From JBGTBD01 sp041749475 (GTDB lineage: Bacteria; Pseudomonadota; Alphaproteobacteria; Rickettsiales; UBA998): a stretch of DNA of 32,860 bases. Where the stretch lies: NCBI GenBank assembly GCA_041749475.1, contig JBGTBD010000055.1:1-32860 (forward strand), written 5' to 3'. Under the pieces are notes generated by a model, which was given only the letters and a program-made list of their open reading frames with translations, was not told where the DNA came from and made no database searches. The number at the start of each line of letters is the position of its first letter. Within the stretch, counting starts at the first letter, position 1. Of this stretch, positions 17,599 through 24,988 are shown piece after piece. The translations under genes and the position numbers were made by a program.

Positions 17599-17642
17599 AT
17601 CGCTCTCCTGATTGAAAAATTGATACTATAACCGAATGAAGG

Positions 17643-19433
17643 CTACTTCAACTCGTCGATATACCCGGCGATGATATCGAGGCCTTTTTGCCAGAATTCT
17701 GGTTTGGCGATGTTGATGCCGAAGGGTTTTAGGAGATCCTTGTGATGGAGCGTGCCGCCGGCTTTTAGCATATCGATATATTTCTGCTCGAACTGCTTAC
17801 CTTTGCCTTTTTTGACTTCCTGCTGATACGTCGCGTAGAGCGCATTGACGAGGCAATCGCCGAAGGCGTAGGCGTAGACGTAGAACGGCGAATGGATGAA
17901 GTGGGGGATGTAAGACCAGTAGTAGCGGTATTCGTCGGCGAAGTTGAAGACCGGGCCGAGGGATTCCCTCTGCACCTGCATCCAGATGTCGCAGATATCG
18001 TCCGTGGTCAGCTCACCCTCACGGCGCTTGGCGTGGACGCGGAGCTCGAACTCGCAGAACGCGACCTGACGCACGACCGTGTTCAGCATATCCTCGACTT
18101 TACCCGCGATGAGGACTTTGCGGCGCTCTTTATTCTTCTCGCGCTTCAATATCTCTTGGAAGACGAGCTGTTCGCCGAATACGGAGGCCGTCTCGGCGAG
18201 CGTCAACGGCGTATCGCACATCAACGCTCCTTGGCGGGCGGAAAGCACTTGGTGGACGCCGTGACCCAGCTCATGCGCCAACGTCATCACGTCACGCGTC
18301 TTGCCTTGGAAATTCAGTAGCAAATACGGGTGCGCCGAAGGAACCGTCGGGTGCGCAAAAGCACCGGGAGATTTACCGGGACGCACAGGCACGTCGATCC
18401 AGTTCTTATCGAAGAATTGCTGGCCAATTTTTGCGAGCTCCGGCGAGAAGGCGGCATAGGCTTCCAGCGTGATATTCTGCGCCTGATCCCAGCTATAGGT
18501 CGAATCATCGTCGAACGGCAGGGGCGCATTGCGATCCCAGAATTCCATTTTCTTCTTACCCAGCCACTTCGCCTTCACTTTGTAATAACGGTGCGAGAGT
18601 TCGGGATAGGATTTTTTAACGGCCGCCATCAGCGCGGTGACGACTTCGTCCTCCACCTGATTGCTCAAATTACGCGAGGAAATGGGCTGCTTATATCCGC
18701 GCCAGCGATCCTCGACTTCTTTATCCTTGGCGAGCGTATTGGTGATGAGCGAGAAGAGATACCCCTGACGCCCAAGCGTCTCACCGATGACGATACCAGC
18801 TGATTTGCGCTTGGCTTCATCTTTATTGGACAACAGATCGAACGCTTCCGCTGACGAATACTCTTTGCCGAGAATCGAAAAACGCATCTGCGCGATCGTC
18901 TCGTCGAACAGCCGCGACCATGCTGCTGCTCCCGTCACCGATTTTTCGACCAGCAATTTTTCCAACTGGTCATCCAGCTGATGTTTTTTATACGCGCGCA
19001 CATCACGCAGCCACGGCGTGTAATGCGCAAGCATATCCGAACCGGCGAGCGCTTTTTTCAATTTCTTCTCATCCAGCCGGTTGATCTCCAGCGTGAAGAA
19101 TAAGAGCAGCGTCGCGATATGCGTCAATTTCTCGGAGATATTCTGGTAGAACTGCGCAACCTTAGGGTCGGTCATCGCCACGCTATACGCCAGTTGCGCA
19201 TAGCTTCCGAGCTTGCCCGTAACGTCCTGGATCTTCTCGTAATGGCGGATCGCTTCCGCCAGTTTCTCACCCGTCAGTTTTGAAACCTTCCCCGCATATT
19301 TCTTCTGGAAATCCGCTGCGAGCTTCTCGGCCTTTTTGCAGTCTACCGTGATGGCGGGCGCGTCCGGCGCGGGGTACAAATCTTTTAAATTCCACGCGGG
19401 CAGCGTATTCGCGACAGCTTGCTTCTTGGCCAT
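17643..19433 (-). CDS. pepF: Oligoendopeptidase F (M3 family zinc metallopeptidase)
   Basis: PepF is a cytoplasmic zinc peptidase that cleaves short peptides. The 596-residue length is typical. The catalytic HELGH motif is at 387-391 within TLAHELGHGVHQVLS, with Glu414 in TLAETASVFGEQLVF as the third zinc ligand. The N-terminal WNLKDLYP and the substrate-binding stretch SPFYVYAYAFGDCLVNALY near the C-terminus also fit the family. The ATG at 19433 lies three bases after the stop of the upstream gene, and the Shine-Dalgarno (GGGGGA) falls inside that gene, so the two are co-transcribed. Confidence 0.94.
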   Translation of the reverse strand: MAKKQAVANTLPAWNLKDLYPAPDAPAITVDCKKAEKLAADFQKKYAGKVSKLTGEKLAEAIRHYEKIQDVTGKLGSYAQLAYSVAMTDPKVAQFYQNISEKLTHIATLLLFFTLEINRLDEKKLKKALAGSDMLAHYTPWLRDVRAYKKHQLDDQLEKLLVEKSVTGAAAWSRLFDETIAQMRFSILGKEYSSAEAFDLLSNKDEAKRKSAGIVIGETLGRQGYLFSLITNTLAKDKEVEDRWRGYKQPISSRNLSNQVEDEVVTALMAAVKKSYPELSHRYYKVKAKWLGKKKMEFWDRNAPLPFDDDSTYSWDQAQNITLEAYAAFSPELAKIGQQFFDKNWIDVPVRPGKSPGAFAHPTVPSAHPYLLLNFQGKTRDVMTLAHELGHGVHQVLSARQGALMCDTPLTLAETASVFGEQLVFQEILKREKNKERRKVLIAGKVEDMLNTVVRQVAFCEFELRVHAKRREGELTTDDICDIWMQVQRESLGPVFNFADEYRYYWSYIPHFIHSPFYVYAYAFGDCLVNALYATYQQEVKKGKGKQFEQKYIDMLKAGGTLHHKDLLKPFGINIAKPEFWQKGLDIIAGYIDELK

Positions 19434-19436
19434 CGA

Positions 19437-20849
19437 CTATTCCCCCTGCTCAATGGGCGCAGGCGGCGTGGCGACAGCGTCACCCTCCAGCGATTCAATG
19501 ACATCGCCGATATCGTTCATGTTCTTCTTGATCTGGTTGATCTGTTGTTCGGCTTCGGTCGGCGCAGGCACAGGCTCGACCTCCGTTGCCGCATCGGGAG
19601 CAGTTTCCACCTCAGGCACCACGACATCCTCCGCGCTGGTGTCGATCAATCCGCGCAAGACATGCGCCGCTAATTCTTCGAACGTAGTCCGGCCGATGAT
19701 GAAGGATCCGCCTTCACTCCGGCGCAGCGTCACCTGCACCTTGTCGGTAGCCTCCGTGATGGGACGACCGCTCGCGAACTCAAGACCGGAGCCGAGCAAA
19801 GCACGCACCCCCCGGTTGATTACCGCCGCGCTTTCCAGCGCATCGAGCATAACGGAAGGTTTCGTGATGCTGATTTTCGCTTCCCCGAAAGGAACGAAAT
19901 TAGTCCCCTGATACTGCAGCGCACCGTCCGTCGTAAAGGTATAATCCCCCGCATCTGCCACGATGGTGGAGTTGATGGTGCGCACCGGCGCGCCGTCCGG
20001 CTGAGTCGAAGGCGTCACGGTCTCTTCTGCTTCCATCGTCACTTTCAACGTGCCCAACGGAGCCATCTCGTCCTGGAAGGAAAGACTCTCGGCATTCAGC
20101 TTGAAACGCTTGATGAGCGCATCGGATTCACGCGCGCTGGTCACCGTCCATTTCACGTCCTTGCCCTCAAGCGTATAAGCGCCTTCCCGCGAGAGAAGAA
20201 AGCCGGTGAAATAAGATTCCTGTGAGTAGAGCCTGTTCTTCACATCCAACTGACCGTGGATGTCCGACCCCTCATGGAAGCTGAGTAGCGTTTTCTTGTT
20301 TGTTTCGCGATTATCGATAGCGATGCTTTTATTGAGCGCGATGCTGTAGTCGATCAGATCCACCTCATCATCCGTATCACGCTCGAACAGCACGGCCATA
20401 TCGGTAGCGGTGATGACCCATGAACCCCGCCCACGCTCCACCGTAATCGGCGTTGGGAAGCTCAACTTCGCCTCGGAGAATTCACTATCCGAAGGAACGA
20501 CGGTGATGCGGTCGGAAGAGACCGTCATGCCGGAATAGAATCCACGTTCTTTATCGCTTTGAATTTGGAAGACAGGGTTTTTGATGGTGATACGCTTGGA
20601 GAATAACCCGCCGCCGATATCCACATCCTCATAGGAAAACGCGATGCTGTAGCCGCGCTCTTCCATTACCTTATTGAGTTCCTTCTCGATGGAGGTAAGC
20701 TTATGCTCGACTTCCTTACGGTTGATACCCGTGCGCGCCGCGAAGACACCGACGATAACGAGCAGCACGACCGCCGCCACCACGATAAGCTGTCCCATCA
20801 GGCTATCGCGCTTACGCTGGCTGACTTTATCGACTACAGGATCACTCAT
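19437..20849 (-). CDS. Membrane-anchored extracytoplasmic protein of unknown function (470 aa)
   Basis: A short basic N-terminus precedes one membrane segment at about 20-38 (QLIVVAAVVLLVIVGVFAA). A long region of alternating strands follows (VSSDRITVVPSD, ITVERGRGSWVITATDMAV, GTLKVTMEAEE), then an acidic Pro/Glu-rich tail from about residue 405. The repeated beta pattern with an N-terminal anchor recalls the alphaproteobacterial DUF2125/DUF945 class of periplasmic proteins, but I cannot confirm membership. The ATG at 20849 is preferred to an upstream start because of AAGGGG about 10 bases before it. It lies 44 bp downstream of fdx and 3 bp upstream of pepF, so it may be transcribed with the ISC unit. 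Confidence 0.75.
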   Translation of the reverse strand: MSDPVVDKVSQRKRDSLMGQLIVVAAVVLLVIVGVFAARTGINRKEVEHKLTSIEKELNKVMEERGYSIAFSYEDVDIGGGLFSKRITIKNPVFQIQSDKERGFYSGMTVSSDRITVVPSDSEFSEAKLSFPTPITVERGRGSWVITATDMAVLFERDTDDEVDLIDYSIALNKSIAIDNRETNKKTLLSFHEGSDIHGQLDVKNRLYSQESYFTGFLLSREGAYTLEGKDVKWTVTSARESDALIKRFKLNAESLSFQDEMAPLGTLKVTMEAEETVTPSTQPDGAPVRTINSTIVADAGDYTFTTDGALQYQGTNFVPFGEAKISITKPSVMLDALESAAVINRGVRALLGSGLEFASGRPITEATDKVQVTLRRSEGGSFIIGRTTFEELAAHVLRGLIDTSAEDVVVPEVETAPDAATEVEPVPAPTEAEQQINQIKKNMNDIGDVIESLEGDAVATPPAPIEQGE

Positions 20850-20893
20850 ACAAAATTTCCCCTTTTCGGGCGGCACATGGTTACAAAAATCGG

Positions 20894-21226
20894 TTATCCG
20901 ACCATCATGTTACGCGTCGCCGACGGTAGCGTCACACGCAAGCCGTCCAGAGCCTCCGTCATGATGATCTGGCATCCTAGTCGGGAAGTATGCGTAAGGG
21001 CAAAAGCGAGGTCAAGCATATCCTCCTCTTCCTCCTTGGCTTCGGGCAATTTTGTGAAGAAGGATGGATCAACTATCACATGGCAGGTCGAACAGGCGAG
21101 CGAACCCTCGCACGCCCCTTCTAGCGGGATGTCGTTTTTATGGGCGACTTCGAGCACGGAAATCCCCACCGGCGCGTCGAACGTCTTTTCTTCTCCAGAG
21201 GCGAATACAAATGTGATTTTTGGCAT
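20894..21226 (-). CDS. fdx: ISC-type [2Fe-2S] ferredoxin
   Basis: This adrenodoxin-type ferredoxin supplies electrons during ISC-dependent Fe-S cluster assembly. The 110-residue protein shows the cluster ligands Cys39, Cys45 and Cys48 in CEGSLACSTCHV, and Cys85 in SRLGCQI. An acidic patch (EAKEEEEDMLDLA) matches the partner-binding helix of the family. The start has AAGG before the ATG. It is the last recognisable gene of the assembly unit iscS-iscU-iscA-hscB-hscA-fdx, separated from hscA by a palindromic repeat. Confidence 0.95.
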   Translation of the reverse strand: MPKITFVFASGEEKTFDAPVGISVLEVAHKNDIPLEGACEGSLACSTCHVIVDPSFFTKLPEAKEEEEDMLDLAFALTHTSRLGCQIIMTEALDGLRVTLPSATRNMMVG

Positions 21227-21258
21227 ATTTTTGAACCTTATAGCATTTTTTTCAATCT

Positions 21259-21351
21259 CGTCATTCCCCGAATTTTGTGAAACAAAATTATAGGGGAATC
21301 CAGAACTACTGGATCGCCCTAAAATTTGCTCCGCAAATTCGGGCGATGACG
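21259..21351. repeat. Palindromic repeat, copy A (93 bp), between hscA and fdx
   Basis: The element is bounded by CGTCATTCCCC on the left and GGGCGATGACG on the right. It contains two internal hairpins: ATTCCCC...GGGGAAT around 21262-21299, and CGCCC...GGGCG around 21315-21346. A related copy occurs at 23343-23441 and shares TTATAGG, AATCCAG, TGGATCGCCCTA and AATTCGGGCGATGACG in the same order. Confidence 0.85.
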
Positions 21352-21400
21352 AAGGGAAACCATGTTAATTTTACCTAATAGCAACTACATAATGGCACGA

Positions 21401-23221
21401 TTACATCTCTGCAACTTTTTTTCCCTTGAGCGCCTCGCCGATGGAATGATTCATCCGCCGTGCGGCGAAATCAGCCGTTTTATGCTGTAATTCCTGTACT
21501 GCCGCGTCAATAAGCTCACGGTCATCCCCACCGGCAGCCTTTTCCACCTGCGCCAACGCCTCCGAAATATGCTTTTCCTCATCATTTTCCAGCAATTCAG
21601 GGGTTTCTTTCAAGGTATACCGCACCTCACCCACCAGCCGCATCGCCTCGACCTGCGCCTCGCGCAGCAGGCGCATCGTGATATCCCCCCGCGCATGCTC
21701 CATCGAATCCACGATCATCCGCTCGATTTCCTCGACTGGAAGCCCGTAAGAAGGCCGGACTTCCACCTGTTGCCGCGTTCCCGTCGTCGTTTCCTCGGCT
21801 GTCACATTGAGAAGGCCATCCGCATCCACCGTCAGCGTCACTTTAATGCGCGCGAGCCCTGCCGGAAGTGGCGGAATGCCTTTCAGTTCAAACTTGGCGA
21901 GTGAACGGTTCTGCTCCGCCATCTCGCGCTCCCCCTGCACAACATGGAAAATCATCCCCTGCTGACCGTCCTGATAGGTGGTGAATTCCTGCGCCACACT
22001 GGCCGGAATCGGCGTATTGCGGTGAATAAGTTTCTCGACGATCCCGCCCATCGTCTCCAACCCCAACGATAGCGGAACCACGTCGAGCAACAGATTATCT
22101 CCACCTTCCGTCAGTTGATGCGCCTGAATCGCCGCCCCGAATGCGACCACCCGGTCTGGATCAATCCCGGCAAAAGGCGCACGGCCAAAGTAATTTTCCA
22201 CCGCCTCACGCACCGCATGTAACCGCGTCGATCCGCCGACCAGCACCACGGCTTTCACATCATCCACGCCAAGTTCCGCATCTTCCAACGCTTGCGCGAC
22301 AATCCCGAGCGTCCGGTTAATGAACGGCGTACATAGCGCCGCTAATTCCAACCGGTTCATGCGGTGCGTCGGCGTCACGTCCACCAACTCTTCCTCGGCT
22401 AGTTTTTCCTTGGCATCCCGCGCTTTACCCAATAATCCCGGCAATTGCTCCGGTGGCACCGCGACACCCTTTTCCACCCAATCGACAATCGCCCGGTCGA
22501 TATCATCGCCGCCAAGCGCCGTATCCCCCGCCGTAGCCAGCACCTGAAACACGCCTTTTTCCAATCTAAGCAACGAAAAATCAAACGTCCCGCCGCCGAA
22601 ATCATAAATCGCGTAAATCCCTTCGGCCTCATTCTCCAACCCATACGCCACGGCTGCCGCCGTCGGCTCATTGATGATGCGCAGGACTTCCAGCCCTGCG
22701 AGCCGCGCCGCATCCCGCGTAGCAGTCCGCGCGCCATCGTCGAAATAAGCGGGAACGGTGATGACGGCCTGCGTCACCTCTTTCCCCAACGCCAATTCCG
22801 CCATGCCGCGTAAATACTGTAAAATATCGGCAGAAACTTCCACGGGAGAGCGCAATACCCCGCCGAGCATCAGCCGTGGCACGCCATCACCCTTATCCTG
22901 TAACTGCCCCACCAGTTCCGGAAACAGCGCCACCGCCTCCGCCACCGATTTCCCCATCAACCGCTTGATGGACGCGACCGTATCCTTCGCCCCCGTCAGA
23001 TGCACCGCCCGCGCACTCGCGCCGACATGCGCAGGATGCGGTCCGTAATCGACCACGGAAGGAATCACCGAATGCCCCTGCCCGTTCTCAATCGCCTGCA
23101 CCCCGTCCTCATACCATATGGCAACGACGGAATGCGTCGTTCCTAAGTCGATGCCAACAGCCGCCGCATCCGAATGCGGAGCAGGCGTTTCGCCAGGTTC
23201 ATAGATTTGCAGCAGTTTCAT
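21401..23221 (-). CDS. hscA: Fe-S assembly Hsp70 chaperone HscA
   Basis: HscA is the specialised DnaK-type ATPase that, with HscB, promotes cluster transfer from IscU. At 606 residues it is close to E. coli HscA (616). Signatures are AVGIDLGTTHSVVA (21-34), VPAYFDDGARTATRDAA, the NEPTAAAVAYG motif (184-193) and YDFGGGTFDFSLL (206-218). The C-terminal substrate-binding region follows (LTVDADGLLNVTAEE). The short variable N-terminus before GIDLGTT and the position next to hscB and fdx separate it from DnaK. The ATG at 23221 has AGGA 7 bases upstream. Its expected client motif LPPVK is present in the IscU encoded at 24525. Confidence 0.95.
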   Translation of the reverse strand: MKLLQIYEPGETPAPHSDAAAVGIDLGTTHSVVAIWYEDGVQAIENGQGHSVIPSVVDYGPHPAHVGASARAVHLTGAKDTVASIKRLMGKSVAEAVALFPELVGQLQDKGDGVPRLMLGGVLRSPVEVSADILQYLRGMAELALGKEVTQAVITVPAYFDDGARTATRDAARLAGLEVLRIINEPTAAAVAYGLENEAEGIYAIYDFGGGTFDFSLLRLEKGVFQVLATAGDTALGGDDIDRAIVDWVEKGVAVPPEQLPGLLGKARDAKEKLAEEELVDVTPTHRMNRLELAALCTPFINRTLGIVAQALEDAELGVDDVKAVVLVGGSTRLHAVREAVENYFGRAPFAGIDPDRVVAFGAAIQAHQLTEGGDNLLLDVVPLSLGLETMGGIVEKLIHRNTPIPASVAQEFTTYQDGQQGMIFHVVQGEREMAEQNRSLAKFELKGIPPLPAGLARIKVTLTVDADGLLNVTAEETTTGTRQQVEVRPSYGLPVEEIERMIVDSMEHARGDITMRLLREAQVEAMRLVGEVRYTLKETPELLENDEEKHISEALAQVEKAAGGDDRELIDAAVQELQHKTADFAARRMNHSIGEALKGKKVAEM

Positions 23222-23244
23222 TTTTTTCCTATATTCTTTTCAGT

Positions 23245-23306
23245 GTTATGCCAGCGAAGGCTGACATCCAGTCTCACAGCTGGATTCCTGCTTCCGCAGG
23301 AATGAC
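23245..23306. repeat. REP-like palindrome (62 bp) between hscB and hscA
   Basis: The left half GTTATGCCAGCGAAGGCTGA and CATCCAG pair imperfectly with the right half CTGGAT and TCCTGCTTCCGCAGGAATGAC. The right part itself contains the hairpin TCCTGCttcCGCAGGA. This is the common GTCATTCCTGCGGAAGCAGGA type of bacterial intergenic repeat. It lies about 24 bp upstream of the hscA start on the transcribed strand. Confidence 0.75.
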
Positions 23307-23342
23307 GACTATAATAACGTTCTTACTTACGTTTCCTCTTAT

Positions 23343-23441
23343 CGTTATTACCCAAATTTGCGAAGCAAATTATAGGATAATCCAGCGTTTCAAAAGTCTG
23401 GATCGCCCTATAATTCGCCAGAGCGAATTCGGGCGATGACG
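23343..23441. repeat. Palindromic repeat, copy B (99 bp), between hscB and hscA
   Basis: This is homologous to copy A at 21259-21351, ending in the same AATTCGGGCGATGACG and sharing TTATAGG, AATCCAG and TGGATCGCCCTA. Its internal hairpins are AAATTTGCGAAGCAAATT and CGCCC...GAATTCGGGCG. The two copies differ in their loops and have diverged, which fits an old dispersed family. It ends four bases before the hscB stop codon. Confidence 0.83.
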
Positions 23442-23444
23442 ACG

Positions 23445-24020
23445 TTAGGAAACCTTCGCCTGCAGCAACTTAATGCGGCCACGCGCTTCCTGCAAAAATT
23501 TTGTGAGATAGCGTAAGCGAAGCGCCTGCGCCGCTGCCGTTTGCCAATCCCGTGCATCTAGCGAACCATGCAACGCTATTTGTATATCAGCCTGCAACGT
23601 AACCACAGCCTGCTCCAACCCCTTCACCGCCTCGACGGAATCCGCTTCCATCAACGCCTCACGCTGTTCCATTGATTCCATCAGAAGTTGCGGTGACGGC
23701 TTTACTGTATCCTTTTCACTCCCCACAATCACACCTTGCAGCGACAGCAAATATTCTGCGCGTAAGAGCGGATTCTTCAACGTCTCATACGCCTGATTGA
23801 TTGCCGCCGAATCCAACAATGCTTTCTGACGGCCAGCATCATCCAGTCGTTTCAACTGATCCGGGTGGGACGCTCTCTGAAGCTGGAAATAGGCTGTCTG
23901 GAGGACTTTTTCATCTATTCCGTATTGCACCGAAAGACCAAACATCTGAAAATAATTCCACTCCCCCCTTGAGGGGGAGTCAACTGACAAAGTCGGTTGG
24001 TGGGGGGCTGCTTCTTCCAT
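23445..24020 (-). CDS. hscB: Fe-S assembly J-domain co-chaperone HscB
   Basis: HscB is the J-protein that delivers IscU to HscA and stimulates its ATPase. The core starts with WNYFQMFGLSVQYGID (residues 21-36), matching the family's DYFxLFGL start, and the J-domain HPD is at 52-54 (ASHPDQLKR). The C-terminal three-helix IscU-binding domain follows. With the ATG at 24020 the protein has 191 residues. However, residues 1 to about 19 (MEEAAPHQPTLSVDSPSRG) are encoded by one end of a palindromic repeat (23961-24077), so this N-terminus is repeat-derived. A TTG at codon 11 is a possible alternative start. The family call is secure; the start is not. Confidence 0.9.
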   Translation of the reverse strand: MEEAAPHQPTLSVDSPSRGEWNYFQMFGLSVQYGIDEKVLQTAYFQLQRASHPDQLKRLDDAGRQKALLDSAAINQAYETLKNPLLRAEYLLSLQGVIVGSEKDTVKPSPQLLMESMEQREALMEADSVEAVKGLEQAVVTLQADIQIALHGSLDARDWQTAAAQALRLRYLTKFLQEARGRIKLLQAKVS

Positions 24021-24077
24021 CTATCTGCACCCCCACGGCGTTGCAAGGGCAACACCCGCTCCCCCTCGAGGGGGGAG
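23961..24077. repeat. 117-bp palindromic (MITE-like) element overlapping the 5' end of hscB
   Basis: The ends are CTCCCCCCTTGAGGGGGAG (23961-23979) and CTCCCCCTCGAGGGGGGAG (24059-24077). They are inverted copies of each other at 18 of 19 positions, and each is itself a near-palindrome. The interior has further inverted similarity (GTTGGTGGGGGG against CCCCCACGGC) and a GTTGCaaggGCAAC hairpin at 24040-24053. The element covers the gap after iscA and reaches 60 bases into the hscB reading frame without interrupting it. Confidence 0.85.
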
Positions 24078-24090
24078 CAGTAAGACGATG

Positions 24091-24426
24091 CTAGACATGG
24101 AAGGACTCGCCACACCCGCAGCGACCCTTTTCATTCGGGTTCACGAATACGAAACCGCTTTTCAGCTTTTCCTCGACGAAATCCATCGTCGTCCCCAACA
24201 GGAACATGATGGCCTTAGGGTCGATCAGCACTTTCACGCCTTTATCCTCCACCACCTCGTCATACTTGGTGACGTCATCGGCATATTCTATCGTATAAGA
24301 TAAGCCCGAACACCCGCGCGTCTTCACGCCCACGCGAATCCCTGCCGACGGCTTCGAACGCTGCGCCAGCAACGCCTGTATGCGCTCTGCCGCCTGGTCG
24401 GTAATCTCAATCGCCTGTTTTGCCAT
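24091..24426 (-). CDS. iscA: Fe-S assembly A-type carrier IscA
   Basis: A-type carriers bind iron or Fe-S clusters and pass them to apoproteins, especially for [4Fe-4S] enzymes. The 111-residue protein begins MAKQAIEITDQAAERIQALL and carries the three conserved cysteines: Cys39 in TRGCSGLSY, and Cys103 and Cys105 in the C-terminal GRCGCGESF. The length matches E. coli IscA (107). The ATG at 24426 is preferred to an upstream in-frame extension because that extension reads into the palindromic repeat at 24447. The gene lies downstream of iscU and before hscB, as expected for an isc operon. Confidence 0.96.
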   Translation of the reverse strand: MAKQAIEITDQAAERIQALLAQRSKPSAGIRVGVKTRGCSGLSYTIEYADDVTKYDEVVEDKGVKVLIDPKAIMFLLGTTMDFVEEKLKSGFVFVNPNEKGRCGCGESFHV

Positions 24427-24446
24427 TTTTTTTACTTTTTCTTTAC

Positions 24447-24510
24447 CGTCATTGCGAGCGGAGCGAAGCAATCCATGGATTGCCGCGTCGCTACGCTCCT
24501 CGCAATGACG
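24447..24510. repeat. REP-like palindrome (64 bp) between iscU and iscA
   Basis: The terminal 12 bases are a perfect inverted repeat (CGTCATTGCGAG at 24447-24458 and CTCGCAATGACG at 24499-24510). The centre GCAATCCATGGATTGC (24468-24483) is a perfect palindrome. This is the widespread CATTGCGAGCGAAGCGAAGCAATCC repeat type. In the iscU-iscA transcript it would form a long stem about 20 bases before iscA. Confidence 0.9.
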
Positions 24511-24524
24511 CGGATATTCTACAG

Positions 24525-24956
24525 TTACGCCTGCGCCGCCACTTGGCTTTGCAGTACCGCTTCCTCAGCCGACAACCCGCCATGCTTCGCTTTGTAATCG
24601 AGGATGGCCGCCTTGATTGCGTCCTCCGCCAATACCGAGCAGTGGATCTTCACCGGAGGCAACGCGAGATATTCGGCGATTTCCGTATTCTTCACCTGCA
24701 TCGCGTCATCAAGCGTCTTGCCCTTTACCCATTCGGAAACGAGGGAAGAGGAAGCGATGGCCGAACCGCAGCCGAACGTCTTGAACCGCGCATCCTCGAT
24801 CACGCCATGCTCATTGACCTTGATCTGCAATTTCATCACGTCCCCACACGCCGGTGCGCCAACGAGGCCGGTTCCCACCGTATCATCACCCTTCTCGAAT
24901 GACCCTACGTTGCGCGGATTTTCATAATGGTCGATGAGTTGATCTGAATAAGCCAT
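24525..24956 (-). CDS. iscU: Fe-S cluster assembly scaffold IscU
   Basis: IscU is the scaffold on which [2Fe-2S] clusters are built from IscS-derived sulfur and iron. The 143-residue protein begins AYSDQLIDHYENPRNVGSF. It shows the ligand cysteines Cys37 (GAPACGD, with Asp39), Cys63 (FGCGSAIASSS) and Cys106 (KIHCSVLAEDAI, with His105). The HscA recognition motif LPPVK is intact at 99-103. The C-terminal tail (LSAEEAVLQSQVAAQA) is somewhat longer than in E. coli IscU. AGGAGA lies 9 bases before the ATG. The gap to the upstream iscS is 32 bp. Confidence 0.97.
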   Translation of the reverse strand: MAYSDQLIDHYENPRNVGSFEKGDDTVGTGLVGAPACGDVMKLQIKVNEHGVIEDARFKTFGCGSAIASSSLVSEWVKGKTLDDAMQVKNTEIAEYLALPPVKIHCSVLAEDAIKAAILDYKAKHGGLSAEEAVLQSQVAAQA

Positions 24957-24988
24957 AATCTTCTATCTCCTGAATTCTGAACTCTTGG

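Noticed and set aside
23961..24510. Clustered palindromes considered as a CRISPR array
   Set aside because: The units differ in sequence and spacing and have no regular spacers; no cas gene is present.
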